Shown: one piece after another, positions 26,727-35,429 of the stretch
Layout of the letters: each line of letters begins with the position of its first letter
Position numbering within the stretch: the stretch's first letter is position 1
Assembly: GCA_016214955.1 (NCBI GenBank)
Contig: JACRMN010000012.1
Coordinates: 434,001 to 498,000 of the forward strand
Length of the DNA stretch: 64,000 bases
Origin: Deltaproteobacteria bacterium
GTDB taxonomy: Bacteria; Myxococcota; Myxococcia; Myxococcales; Anaeromyxobacteraceae
Direction of reading: 5' to 3'
Made by a program: the position numbers and the translations under genes
Notes under the pieces: model-generated
What the model was told of the DNA's origin: nothing
What the model saw: only the letters and a program-made list of their open reading frames with translations
Database searches by the model: none

Positions 26727-28184
26727 TCAGCGCGGCGGCGGCGTCTCGGCCGGCGGCGCGGCGAGCCCGGGCGGAGCCTCGGGCAGCCAGAGGGTCGCCA
26801 CGGTGCCGCGCCCGGGGAACTCGAAGGAGAGCTCCCCGCCGTTGGCCTCGGCGATGGTGCGGGTGACCGAGAGCCCGAGCCCGGTGCCCTCGCCCTCGGG
26901 CTTGGTGCTGAAGAAGGGGTCGGTCACCCGCTCCCGGATCTCCGGCGGGATGCCGGGCCCGTCGTCCTCCACCGAGACGCCGCAGCGGCCCGGGCGGAGG
27001 CGGAGCCGGAGGCGGATCTCGCCGCCGTCGTGGGTCACGTAGCCGGCGTTGAGGAGCAGGTTGAGCAGCGCCTGGCCCACCTGCTTGCGGTCGGCCAGGG
27101 CCCGGGCGTCGCCGATGCCCTGGGAGACGAGCTGCACGGCGATGCGGCGCTTGCGGAGGATGGGCTCCACGAAGGACATGCCCTCGCGCGCCAGCTCGGC
27201 GAGCCGGACCGCCTCCAGGCGCGCCGGCATCGGGCGGGCGAAGTCCAGCAGCCGCGCCATGACGTGCTCGACCCGCTCCACCCCCTCCTCCATGAGCTCC
27301 AGGTACTCGTCGGCCGTCTCGGGAGGCAGGCGCTCGTGCCGCAGGCGGCGCAGGCAGCTCTTCACCCCCGCGAGCGGGTTGTTGACCTCGTGGGCCACGC
27401 CCGCCACCAGGGAGCCCAGGGCCGCCATCCGCTCGGTGGCCACCGCCTTCTGCCGCGCCCGCTCCTGCTCCTCGTGGGCGGTCCGCAGGCGGAGCATCAT
27501 CTGGTTGAACCGCTCGGCCAATCCGGCGATCTCCAGGCTGCCGCGGGGCCGGACCGGGGCCGGCGCCGCGGCGGGATCGAAGCGGTCGGCGGCCCGCAGC
27601 AGCTCTCCCAGCGGGCTGGCGATGCCCCGCCCCACCACCAGCGCCGCCACCAGGCCTCCGAGGATGACCACCACCGCCAGCAGGCCGAGGAGCGTGGCCA
27701 GGTTGCGCCGGGTGGCGGCCAGGATGGCCATGTCCATCCCCAGCCGCACCTCGCCCGCGGCTCCCCCCAGGATGGGCACGCGAAGGTCGAGGTAGCGCGC
27801 AGCCCCGTCCACCACCACCACCGGACCGTCGTCGGGGCGGGAGAGAGCGGCGAGTGCGGGCGGCGTGCCGTCGGCGAAGGAGGTGGCCACCACCCGCCCC
27901 TCGCGGAGGACGAAGCAGTAGGCCACGCCCTCGCCCGCGGTGGCGCCGGCCACGAGCTCGTTGAGGCTCACGAGGTCCTCCACCAGCAGCGGCTCCGTGG
28001 CCTGGAGCGCGATCTGGCGGGCGATGATGCGCCCCAGGGCGTCCTGCTCGCGCGCCAGGGCGCGGCTGGCGATCCGGTTGGCGAAGACCAGGTGGGCGGC
28101 ATGGGTGAGCACCACGCCCAGCGCGGCGAAGGCCGCCAGTTGCGTCCAGAGCCGCAGGCGCGGCCAGCGCGGCCAGCGGCTCAC
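26727..28184 (-). CDS. Membrane sensor histidine kinase
   Basis: The 485-residue kinase has an N-terminal span (LAAFAALGVVLTHAAHLVF), a periplasmic region of about 135 residues, a second span (TLLGLLAVVVILGGLVAALVV), a HAMP-like linker, the H-box VAGVAHEVNNPLAG and ATPase boxes (LLNLLLNAGY, DDGPGIPPEI, GTGLGLS). GTG 28184 overlaps the stop of the binding-protein gene by 4 bp, so the two are coupled. With that lipoprotein and the NtrC-type regulator it forms a three-part sensing system. Confidence 0.93.
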   Translation of the reverse strand: MSRWPRWPRLRLWTQLAAFAALGVVLTHAAHLVFANRIASRALAREQDALGRIIARQIALQATEPLLVEDLVSLNELVAGATAGEGVAYCFVLREGRVVATSFADGTPPALAALSRPDDGPVVVVDGAARYLDLRVPILGGAAGEVRLGMDMAILAATRRNLATLLGLLAVVVILGGLVAALVVGRGIASPLGELLRAADRFDPAAAPAPVRPRGSLEIAGLAERFNQMMLRLRTAHEEQERARQKAVATERMAALGSLVAGVAHEVNNPLAGVKSCLRRLRHERLPPETADEYLELMEEGVERVEHVMARLLDFARPMPARLEAVRLAELAREGMSFVEPILRKRRIAVQLVSQGIGDARALADRKQVGQALLNLLLNAGYVTHDGGEIRLRLRLRPGRCGVSVEDDGPGIPPEIRERVTDPFFSTKPEGEGTGLGLSVTRTIAEANGGELSFEFPGRGTVATLWLPEAPPGLAAPPAETPPPR

Positions 28185-29107
28185 CGCCGCTGCCCCACCA
28201 CGGCGGCGGCGCTGTCGAAGAGGCCCGGCTCCGGCGGGCCAAAGCGATCGATGCCCACGGCGCGGAGCTGGGCCGCGGCCTCCGGGTCGCGGTGCAGCCC
28301 GAGCAGCACGGCGCGGAGGCGGGCGCGGGTCTCGGCCGGGAGGCGGGTGGCGGCCACCACCGGCATGAGGCCGTAGGCCGGCGAGCGGTGGATGACCCGC
28401 ACCCGCGAGGAGAGCTGCGGGTCGCGGGCCAGCAGCGACTCGTACACCAGGCTGTCCACCGCGGCCCCGTCGGCCAGCCCCCGGGCGACGGCATCGATGG
28501 AGCGATCGTGACTGCGCGTGAATGAGGTGGAGGCGAAATGGTGGCGGGGGTCGAGGCCGAGGCCGCGGAAGAGGCTGCTGGGGTAGAGGTGGCCGGAGAA
28601 GGAGAGCTCGTCGGTGAAGGCGAAGCGCTTGCCGGCCAGATCGGCCGGGGCGGTCGCCGGGCTGGTGGCCGGCACGATGAGGAGCGAGTGGTAGGTGCTC
28701 CGTCCGCCGATGACGGGGACGGCCAGCACCTCGACCGCCCCGGGGTCCCGCGCCAGCAGGTCGAGGTAGCCCCCGGTGCAGACCAGGGCGGCGTCGAGCT
28801 GGCCGGTGAGGAGCAGGTCGTCCACCTCGGCGTAGGTGCGCCGCTGCAGGAAGCGGATCTCGGCGCCGAGGAGGGTGCCCATGCGGTCGAAGAAGCGGGA
28901 GTAGGCGGCGAAGGTGTCCTGCGGCGACTGGATGGCCGCCACCGAGAAGCGAAGCACCGGGCGGGAGGGGCGCTCGGGCCGGCTCTCCGTCCGCGCCGGC
29001 CGGGCGCTCATGTCCACCTCCACCTCGGGATAGGGGCTCTGCGAGCAGGCCAGCGCGGCGCAGAGCGCGCAGGGGGCGGCGAGCCGGGTGGCGGAGCGGA
29101 GGCGCAT
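28181..29107 (-). CDS. PhnD-like periplasmic binding lipoprotein (sensor partner)
   Basis: The 308-residue protein has a basic start and hydrophobic segment ending in LACSQS, a probable lipoprotein site. The mature part matches phosphonate-type binding proteins: FSVAAIQSPQDTFAAYSRFFDRM, TYAEVDDLLLTGQLDAALVCTGGYLDL, LAGKRFAFTDELSFSGHLYPSSLF and GLADGAAVDSLVYESLL. Relatives act as oxyanion receptors for kinases (AioX/ArxX type) or as the input domain of TtrS. A TAGCAT hexamer ends 8 nt before the ATG. No ABC transporter genes are adjacent, favouring sensing over uptake. Confidence 0.85.
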   Translation of the reverse strand: MRLRSATRLAAPCALCAALACSQSPYPEVEVDMSARPARTESRPERPSRPVLRFSVAAIQSPQDTFAAYSRFFDRMGTLLGAEIRFLQRRTYAEVDDLLLTGQLDAALVCTGGYLDLLARDPGAVEVLAVPVIGGRSTYHSLLIVPATSPATAPADLAGKRFAFTDELSFSGHLYPSSLFRGLGLDPRHHFASTSFTRSHDRSIDAVARGLADGAAVDSLVYESLLARDPQLSSRVRVIHRSPAYGLMPVVAATRLPAETRARLRAVLLGLHRDPEAAAQLRAVGIDRFGPPEPGLFDSAAAVVGQRR

Positions 29108-29156
29108 GGCGCCCCATGCTACCCACCGGGCCGGCTCCCGGGCAGGCCCGGTCGGT

Positions 29157-29172
29157 GTTTCCAGAACGAAAC
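29157..29172. promoter_or_regulatory. Enhancer-like site 1 for the NtrC-type regulator
   Basis: GTTTCCAGAACGAAAC is a perfect inverted repeat (GTTTC-N6-GAAAC; flanking T and A extend the arms to 6). It shares the format GTTTCC-N5-G-N-AAC with site 2 and lies about 187 bp before the predicted transcription start. Confidence 0.6.
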
Positions 29173-29200
29173 ATCCGCGCGCACCCGCCCCTGCCGCGCC

Positions 29201-29216
29201 GTTTCCCTCTGGGAAC
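29201..29216. promoter_or_regulatory. Enhancer-like site 2 for the NtrC-type regulator
   Basis: GTTTCCCTCTGGGAAC is a near-perfect inverted repeat whose centre is 44 bp from site 1, about four helical turns, so both sites face the same side of the DNA. It lies about 143 bp before the predicted start of ttrB transcription. Confidence 0.6.
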
Positions 29217-29325
29217 GGTACCGCGTCCCGCCGTCCCTCACCGGCCGAGCCTCGGGTGGGCGCGCGGCGCCAAGCGGGCGCCGCGCCGCGCGAATCCCAT
29301 CGTCGACCTCGGCGGTCGGCTTCCC

Positions 29326-29341
29326 TGGACCCCGGCTTGCT
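29326..29341 (+). promoter_or_regulatory. Sigma-54 -24/-12 promoter for ttrBA
   Basis: TGGACCCCGGCTTGCT contains the invariant GG (29327-29328) and GC (29339-29340) exactly 10 nt apart and a TTGCT -12 half, close to the consensus TGGCAC-N5-TTGCW. The predicted start is near 29352, 45 nt before the ttrB ATG. Confidence 0.75.
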
Positions 29342-29396
29342 AAGGGCCGGGCAGTCCGGGAGCGAGCCGGGCGGAACGACGAACGAGAGGACGTGC

Positions 29397-30143
29397 ATGG
29401 ACACCCTGATCAGGATGCAGGAAGACCTGGAGCGGGCCCTCGAGAAGCCGCCCGAGAAGCGGCGCTGGGCGATGCTGCTCGACGTGCGCAAGTGCGTGGG
29501 CTGCCACGCCTGCACGGTGGCCTGCGCCTCCGAGAACAAGCTCCCGCCCGGCCAGGTGTACCGGCCGGTCTTCGAGTACGAGCGGGGCCAGTACCCCGCC
29601 GTCACCCGCACCTTCCTGCCGCGCCCCTGCATGCAGTGCGACAAGCCTCCGTGCGTGAAGCCGTGCCCCGTGCCCAAGGGCCAGGCCACCCGCAAGGAGA
29701 AGAGGGGTGCCTCGGCGGGGCTGGTGGTCATCGACTACGCCGAGTGCATCGGCTGCGGCCAGTGCGTGGACGCCTGCCCCTACGGCGCACGCGCGGTCGA
29801 CGAGGGGAGGAACCACTCCGACGGCACCCCCGCCCCCCAGCCCTACGAGGTGGCGGCCTCCTTCGAGTACGGCCGCAAGCGGCAGCGGAATGCCAAGGCC
29901 GACCCCGTCGGCAAGGCCCGCAAGTGCCACTTCTGCGTCCACCGGCTGCAGGAGGGGATGCTGCCGCAGTGCATCTCCAGCTGCATCGGCCGCGCCGGCT
30001 ACTTCGGCGACGAGAGCGATCCGAAGAGCCTCATCGCCGAGGTGAAGAAGGCGAGCAAGGTCCAGGTGCTCAAGGCCAGGAAGGGCACGGCGCCGCGCGT
30101 CTACTACGTCGCCAGCGAGAAGCTGGAGGTGATCTATGGCTAA
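29397..30143 (+). CDS. ttrB: TtrB-like iron-sulfur electron-transfer subunit
   Basis: A 248-residue ferredoxin-type subunit with four [4Fe-4S] motif groups: CVGCHACTVAC, CMQCDKPPCVKPCP, CIGCGQCVDACP and CHFCVHRLQEGMLPQCISSC. Both the start (RRWAMLLDVRKCVG) and the end (VQVLKARKGTAPRVYYV) resemble TtrB of tetrathionate reductase. There is no signal peptide, so it would have to ride out with TtrA through the Tat system. An insertion of about 35 residues separates clusters three and four. It overlaps ttrA by 8 bp; the ATG follows GAGAGG. Confidence 0.88.
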   Translation: MDTLIRMQEDLERALEKPPEKRRWAMLLDVRKCVGCHACTVACASENKLPPGQVYRPVFEYERGQYPAVTRTFLPRPCMQCDKPPCVKPCPVPKGQATRKEKRGASAGLVVIDYAECIGCGQCVDACPYGARAVDEGRNHSDGTPAPQPYEVAASFEYGRKRQRNAKADPVGKARKCHFCVHRLQEGMLPQCISSCIGRAGYFGDESDPKSLIAEVKKASKVQVLKARKGTAPRVYYVASEKLEVIYG

Positions 30144-33100
30144 GAAGAACGGTACCTCGCGCCGCGACTTCCTGAAGACCGGTGCCATCGGCTGTGGCGC
30201 GCTCGCCATCTCCCAGCTCGACTTCGCCCGGGGCATCCTGGCCCGGGCCGAGGCCGGGGAGCTCACCGCCAAGGAGCTCTACGAGCTCGCCCAGGTCGAG
30301 AACCAGCTCTTCACCGTCTGCCTGAACTGCAACACCGGGTGCGGCATCAAGGTGAAGATCCTCGACGGCGTCGCCGCCAAGATCGACGGCAGCCCCTACA
30401 GCCCCTGGACGCTCACGCCGCACCTTCCCATGAGCGAGCCCCTGTCCCGGGCCGCCAAGGTCGACGGCGCCATCTGCCCCAAGGGACAGGCTGGCCACCA
30501 GGGAGCCTACGACCCCTACCGCATCCGCAAGGTGCTGAAGCGGGCCGGCAAGCGCGGCGAGGGGAAGTGGCAGAGCATTCCCTTCGACCAGGCCATCGGC
30601 GAGATCGTGAACGGCGGCAAGCTCTTCGCCCAGGTGCCCGGCGAGGAGACGCGCGAGGTGGCGGGCCTGAAGGCCCTCTACGCGCTCAAGGACCCCAAGG
30701 CCTTCGCCGACATGGGCGCCGACGTGGCCGCCCTCCGCAAGAAGAAGATGACCGTGGCCGAGTTCAAGGCCAAGCACGCCGCCCACCTCGACAAGCTCAT
30801 CGATCCCGACCACCCCGACTTCGGCCCCAGGAACAACCAGTTCGTCTACATGTGGGGCCGCAAGAAGGGCGGCCGGTCCGACTTCTCCAAGCGCTTCTAC
30901 GAGGCCTTCGGCACCGCCAACTTCCACGGCCACACCACGGTGTGCCAGGGCTCGCTCTACTTCGCCTGCAAGGCCATGAGCGAGCAGTACGTGGGCGACA
31001 CCTTCAAGGACGGCCAGAAGTTCTACTGGCAGGCCGACCTGGAGAACTCCGAGTACGTGGTCTTCGTGGGCTCGAACCTGTTCGACGCCAACTACGGCCC
31101 GCCCAACCGCACCCCGCGCATCACCCAGCGGCTGGTGGACGGCAAGCTCAAGATCGCGGTGCTCGATCCGCGCTTCTCCAAGCTCGCCTCGCGCGCCCCC
31201 GGGAGCTGGATCCCGGTGAAGCCCGGGACCGACGCCGCCTTCGCCATGGGCATGACCCGCTGGATCCTCGAGAACCAGCGCTTCGACGCCAAGTTCCTGG
31301 CCAACGCCAACAAGGCCGCGGCCGCCGCCGACAAGGAGAGCACCTGGTCGAACGGCGCCTGGCTGGTGAAGCTGGGCAAGGACGGGACCCCGGGCGGCTT
31401 CCTGCGGGCCTCGGAGATCGGGCTCAAGGCCAAGGAGGTCCGCAAGGACAAGGAGGGCAAGGAGTACGACTTCGAGTGGCTGGTGGTCCTCAAGGACGGC
31501 AAGCCGGTCGCCTTCGACCCCAACGACGAGAAGGAAGCGGTGGAGGGCGACCTCTTCGTCGACGCCGAGCTCCCGGCAGACAAGGCCGGAAGCATCCGGG
31601 TGAAGAGCGGCCTTCAGCTCATGAAGGAGGCCGCGCTGGAGAAGACCATCGCGGGGTACGCCGACCTCTGTGGCATCGAGGCCAAGGTGATCGAGGAGGT
31701 GGCCCGCGAGTTCACCTCCCACGGCAAGAAGGCGGCGGTGGACATGCACCGCGGGCCGGCCCAGCACACCAACGGCTTCTACAACATCTCGGCGCTGATG
31801 AGCCTCAACCTCCTGGTCGGGAACTTCGACTGGACTGGCGGGATGATTGCGGCCTCCACCTGGAACACCGACGGCTCCAAGACCGAGAAGCAGCCCTTCC
31901 CCCTGAAGAAGCTCTCGCCCAAGGTCGGGAAGGCCTTCGGCCTCTCCATCATCCGCCACGACGCCAAGTACGAGGAGTCCACCCTCTTCGAGGCGGCCAG
32001 GTACCCGGCCAAGCGCAACTGGTGGCCGCTCTCCTCCGACGTCTACGAGGAGATCCTGCCCTCCATCGCCGACGCCTACCCGTACCCGGCCAAGGCCCTG
32101 TTCTCGTACATGGCGGCTCCGACCTACGCGCTGCCGGCGGGCCACACCAACATCGAGGCGCTCACCGACCTGGAGCGGCTGCCGCTCTACTTCGCGAGCG
32201 ACATCACCATCGGCGTGACCTCCATGTACGCCGACTACCTCTTCCCCGACCTGCACTACCTCGAGCGCTGGGAGTTCCACGGCTCGCACCCCAACATGCC
32301 GGTCAAGGTGCAGCCGGTGCGGCAGCCCGTCATCGCCTCGCCCAACGAGGTGGTGAAGGTCTTCGGCGAGGAGCAGCCCATCTCCTACGAGACCGTCTGG
32401 CTGGCGCTGGCGGAGAAGCTCGGCCTGCCGGGCTTCGGCAAGGATGGCTTCGGGCCCGGCCAGGACTTCTGCCGGCCCGACGATCTCTACGTCCGCATGG
32501 TGGCCAACATCGCCTTCGACGGGAAGGAGCCTGTCGCCGACGCCGGCGCCGAGGACCTGCGCGTCTTCCAGGCGAGCCGCCGCCACCTGCCGAAGAACGT
32601 CTTCGACCAGGGCCGCTGGGAGAAGATCTGCGGCGCTGCCTGGGCCAAGGTGGTGACGGTGCTCTCGCGCGGGGGCCGGTTCGACACCCAGGAGGCCGCC
32701 TACAAGGGCGACCACGTCGCCAACAAGTACGGGAAGCTCATCAACCTGTACCAGGAGAAGACCGCCAAGGCGAAGGACGCCTTCACCGGCAAGCCCTACT
32801 TCGGGGCGGCGCGCTACGTGCCGGTGGTCGACACCCTGGGGCGCGAGCCCACCGCGCTGGCGGAGGGGTTCGACCTGCACCTCATCACGCAGCGCGACGT
32901 GCGCATGACCAAGTCGCGGACCATCACCCACAGCTACCTGACGTCGAGCCTCCCCGAGAACGCCATCCTGGTGAACGGGGCCGACGCCCGACGCCTCGGT
33001 CTCAAGACGGGCTCGAAGGTGAAGGTGGTCTCGGCCACCAACCCGGAGGGCGTCTACGACCTGAAGAACGGGGTGAAGAAGCCGATGGTGGGCGTGGTCC

Positions 33101-33345
33101 AGGTCACCGAGACCATCCGGCCCGGGATCGTCACCTTCACGGTGGGTCACGGCCACTGGGCCACCGGCGCCGCCGACGTCACCATCGACGGCAAGGTGGT
33201 GAGGGGCGACCCGCGGAGGGCGTCCGGCATCCACGCCAATGCTGCCATGTGGATCGACCCGCACCTCAAGAACACCTGCTTCATCGACAAGGTGGGCGGC
33301 AGCGTCTCGTTCTACGACACCCGGGTGAGGCTGGTCCCGGCCTAG
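30136..33345 (+). CDS. ttrA: TtrA-like molybdopterin oxidoreductase catalytic subunit
   Basis: This 1069-residue enzyme has a Tat signal (SRRDFLKTGAIGCGALAIS), an N-terminal [4Fe-4S] site (Cys62, Cys65, Cys69, Cys114) and a probable molybdenum-ligand Cys270 in GHTTVCQGS. GKRGEGKWQSIPFDQAIGEI, FTSHGKKAAV and NGFYN are hallmarks of the tetrathionate reductase TtrA branch. This branch also contains selenate reductases, so the oxyanion is not settled. Genes run B then A as in ttrBCA, but the NrfD-type membrane subunit TtrC is missing. A strong hairpin follows the stop. Confidence 0.9.
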   Translation: MAKKNGTSRRDFLKTGAIGCGALAISQLDFARGILARAEAGELTAKELYELAQVENQLFTVCLNCNTGCGIKVKILDGVAAKIDGSPYSPWTLTPHLPMSEPLSRAAKVDGAICPKGQAGHQGAYDPYRIRKVLKRAGKRGEGKWQSIPFDQAIGEIVNGGKLFAQVPGEETREVAGLKALYALKDPKAFADMGADVAALRKKKMTVAEFKAKHAAHLDKLIDPDHPDFGPRNNQFVYMWGRKKGGRSDFSKRFYEAFGTANFHGHTTVCQGSLYFACKAMSEQYVGDTFKDGQKFYWQADLENSEYVVFVGSNLFDANYGPPNRTPRITQRLVDGKLKIAVLDPRFSKLASRAPGSWIPVKPGTDAAFAMGMTRWILENQRFDAKFLANANKAAAAADKESTWSNGAWLVKLGKDGTPGGFLRASEIGLKAKEVRKDKEGKEYDFEWLVVLKDGKPVAFDPNDEKEAVEGDLFVDAELPADKAGSIRVKSGLQLMKEAALEKTIAGYADLCGIEAKVIEEVAREFTSHGKKAAVDMHRGPAQHTNGFYNISALMSLNLLVGNFDWTGGMIAASTWNTDGSKTEKQPFPLKKLSPKVGKAFGLSIIRHDAKYEESTLFEAARYPAKRNWWPLSSDVYEEILPSIADAYPYPAKALFSYMAAPTYALPAGHTNIEALTDLERLPLYFASDITIGVTSMYADYLFPDLHYLERWEFHGSHPNMPVKVQPVRQPVIASPNEVVKVFGEEQPISYETVWLALAEKLGLPGFGKDGFGPGQDFCRPDDLYVRMVANIAFDGKEPVADAGAEDLRVFQASRRHLPKNVFDQGRWEKICGAAWAKVVTVLSRGGRFDTQEAAYKGDHVANKYGKLINLYQEKTAKAKDAFTGKPYFGAARYVPVVDTLGREPTALAEGFDLHLITQRDVRMTKSRTITHSYLTSSLPENAILVNGADARRLGLKTGSKVKVVSATNPEGVYDLKNGVKKPMVGVVQVTETIRPGIVTFTVGHGHWATGAADVTIDGKVVRGDPRRASGIHANAAMWIDPHLKNTCFIDKVGGSVSFYDTRVRLVPA

Positions 33346-33374
33346 CGCAGGACGGGGCCGCGCTGCGCTTCGCC

Positions 33375-33408
33375 GGCGGGCCGGGGGAGAGGTCTCCTCC
33401 GGCCCGCC
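33375..33408 (+). terminator. Strong hairpin terminator after ttrA
   Basis: A 16-bp stem with one G-U pair and a minimal 2-nt apex follows the ttrA stop by about 30 bp. No T run follows. It directly precedes the TACCCT -10 element of the next gene, so it separates the two transcription units. Confidence 0.65.
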
Positions 33409-33423
33409 CTGCTACCCTGGGGC

Positions 33424-33843
33424 ATGCCCTTCCAGGTCCAGAAGCAGGTCCGCTTCGCCCACTGCGATCCGGCCGGCATCGTCTTCTACCCGCGCTACAC
33501 CGCGCTCGTGAACGAGGTGGTGGAGGACTGGTTCGCCGCCGGGCTGGGGGTGGGCTTCCCGGAGCTCCACGAGCAGCGGAGGCTCGGCATCCCGGTGGTG
33601 CGCCTGGAGATGGACTTCCTCGCCACCAGCCGCTACGGCGAGCGGCTCGACTTCACCCTGCGTGTGCGAGAGCTGGGCCGGAGCTCGGCGCTCCTGGAGA
33701 TCGCCGCCGCCTGCGGGGCCGAGCAGCGCGTCCGGGCCCGGCTGAAGGTGGTGCTCATGTCGCTCGCCACCCACAAGGCCGTGCCCTTCGACGACGACTG
33801 GCGGGCGCGGCTGCAGCCCTTCGTCGAGCCGGCCGGCGACTGA
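33424..33843 (+). CDS. Hotdog-fold acyl-CoA thioesterase (4-HBT/YbgC type)
   Basis: The 139-residue protein has the catalytic signature FAHCDPAGIVFYPRYTALVNEVVEDWF near its N-terminus, matching 4-hydroxybenzoyl-CoA thioesterase-type enzymes that hydrolyse acyl- or aroyl-CoA; the Asp is the expected catalytic residue. Full length for the family. TACCCT ends 5 nt before its ATG with no ribosome binding site, suggesting a leaderless mRNA independent of ttrBA. The substrate cannot be told. Confidence 0.88.
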   Translation: MPFQVQKQVRFAHCDPAGIVFYPRYTALVNEVVEDWFAAGLGVGFPELHEQRRLGIPVVRLEMDFLATSRYGERLDFTLRVRELGRSSALLEIAAACGAEQRVRARLKVVLMSLATHKAVPFDDDWRARLQPFVEPAGD

Positions 33844-33989
33844 CCGGGAACCCCCGCGCCCGCCGGAACCCGAAAGGGCCCGGGGCCGTGACCGCGGCCG
33901 GAGGTCTGTGCTCTGCTGCGGCCCCTGGCTCCCGTCCTTCCCGCGCCGAGGCCGTCCCCCCGGCCCGCGCCCCTCCGGAGGTGCACCCC

Positions 33990-34943
33990 ATGAGGAAGCT
34001 CTTCGCCGTCGCCCTGGCCCTGGCCGTCTCGCCGGCGTTCGCCCAGCAGACGCCGGTCCGCCTCTCGATCGCCACCGGCGGCACCGGCGGCGTCTACTAC
34101 CCCCTCGGCGGCGGCATGGCCGCAATGCTCTCCAGGACCATCCCGGGCGTCGAGGCCACCGCCGAGGTGACGAGCGCCTCGGTGGACAACGTCAAGCTGG
34201 TGGCTGCGGGCAAGGCCGACATCGCCTTCGTCCTCGGAGACACCGCCGCCGAGGGCTTCGCCGGCACCGGCAAGTTCAAGGAGAAGGCGCCCATCCGCGC
34301 CATCGCCGTGCTCTACGCCAACAAGGGGCAGTGGGTCACGGTGGAGGGCACCGGCGTGGAGAAGATGCAGGACCTGAAGGGCCGGCGCATCGCCACCGGC
34401 GCGCCCGGCTCCGGCACCGAGATCATCGCCATCCGCACCCTGGAGGCCTACGGCCTCGACCCCGACAAGGACGTGAAGCGCGAGAAGCTCTCGGTGGCCG
34501 AGTCGGTCAACGCCCTCAAGGACCGCAAGATCGACGCCTTCTTCTGGTCGGGCGGCGTGCCCACCGCCGCCGTCACCGACCTGGGCGCCACCCCGGGCGT
34601 GAAGATCAAGCTCATCGACCACGCCGACGGCGTGCCCGCCATGGTGAAGAAGTACGGCCCGCTCTACGTGAAGGGCACCATTCCCGCCAGGTCCTACCCG
34701 GGCCAGACCAGGGAAGCGGCCGTGGCCGACGTGTGGAACGTGCTCCTGGTCCACGAGAAGATGGACGAGAAGCTGGTCCACGACGTGGTGAAGGCCGTCT
34801 TCGAGAAGAAGGCCGACCTGGTGGCGGTGCACGCGGAGGCCCAGAACCTGGACCTGGCGGTCCAGCTCCAGGGCGGCTCGCCCATCCCCTTCCACCCCGG
34901 GGCACTGCGCTACTTCGCCGAGAAGGGCGTGAAGGGCAAGTAG
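33990..34943 (+). CDS. TAXI-family TRAP transporter solute-binding protein
   Basis: The 317-residue protein has a signal peptide (residues 1-18, KLFAVALALAVSPAFAQ) and the TAXI hallmarks LSIATGGTGGVYYPLGGGMA, TSASVDNVKLVAAGKADIAFVLGD and ATGAPGSGTEIIAIRTLEAYGL. It captures a small solute for the fused permease at 35430; known TAXI ligands include glutamate and other organic acids. The start follows a GGAGGTG ribosome binding site. The DUF1850 gene overlaps its stop by 1 bp. Confidence 0.93.
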   Translation: MRKLFAVALALAVSPAFAQQTPVRLSIATGGTGGVYYPLGGGMAAMLSRTIPGVEATAEVTSASVDNVKLVAAGKADIAFVLGDTAAEGFAGTGKFKEKAPIRAIAVLYANKGQWVTVEGTGVEKMQDLKGRRIATGAPGSGTEIIAIRTLEAYGLDPDKDVKREKLSVAESVNALKDRKIDAFFWSGGVPTAAVTDLGATPGVKIKLIDHADGVPAMVKKYGPLYVKGTIPARSYPGQTREAAVADVWNVLLVHEKMDEKLVHDVVKAVFEKKADLVAVHAEAQNLDLAVQLQGGSPIPFHPGALRYFAEKGVKGK

Positions 34944-35413
34944 TGGTGGGCCGGGCCCTGCGCCTCCCCGCCCTGGCCGGCATCGTCGCACTGCTGGCTG
35001 GCCTGTGGCCGGTGGAGGGGCTGGAGATCGAGAACGCCGCCCGCAAGGGGCGCTGGCGCCTGGCGCTGCCCTCGGGCGGCGCCTTCGCCATCACCTCGCA
35101 CCACTCCATGTACGAGCAGCCCTACACCGAGCGCTTCGCCGTGGACGGCGAGGGGCACATTTTGCTGCGCGAGGTCTCGAGCCCCAGCGCCGCCGTGCGC
35201 GAGTACCTGGGCATCACCGGGCCGGGCGAGCGCCACCCGGCCTCGCGGGTGCTGCCGGAGCTGGTGCTGCGGGTGGCCGCCGGCGAGGCGCAGGAGCTGA
35301 CCATCGGCGACAGGGCGCGCTCGCTGCTGGGCTACGGGGCTCACGGCGACCGGCTGGTGCTGCGCGCCGTCCGCCGGCCCATGCTGGCCCGTCTCCTCCC
35401 CGGCGGTCCCTGA
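34943..35413 (+). CDS. DUF1850 protein of the TRAP-TAXI operon
   Basis: Of 156 residues, the first ~22 form a signal or anchor, and the rest contains LPSGGAFAITSHHSMYEQPYTERFAVD and RARSLLGYGAHGDRLVL, typical of DUF1850, a family found almost only between TAXI binding protein and permease genes. Start may be GTG 34943 (1-bp overlap with the previous stop) or the next GTG at 34946. Its role in transport is unknown. Confidence 0.85.
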   Translation: MVGRALRLPALAGIVALLAGLWPVEGLEIENAARKGRWRLALPSGGAFAITSHHSMYEQPYTERFAVDGEGHILLREVSSPSAAVREYLGITGPGERHPASRVLPELVLRVAAGEAQELTIGDRARSLLGYGAHGDRLVLRAVRRPMLARLLPGGP

Positions 35414-35429
35414 ATCGCGAAAGGAAGCC

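Noticed and set aside
28181-29107. Phosphonate ABC transporter binding protein
   Set aside because: No ATPase or permease genes are adjacent and the gene overlaps a histidine kinase, so a sensor role is more likely.
30136-33345. Respiratory arsenate reductase (ArrA) or arsenite oxidase (ArxA) as the identity of the molybdoenzyme
   Set aside because: The neighbouring X-S-R-like regulators hinted at arsenic, but the protein is longer than ArrA and its GKRGEGKWQ, FTSHGKKAAV and NGFYN segments match the tetrathionate reductase branch.
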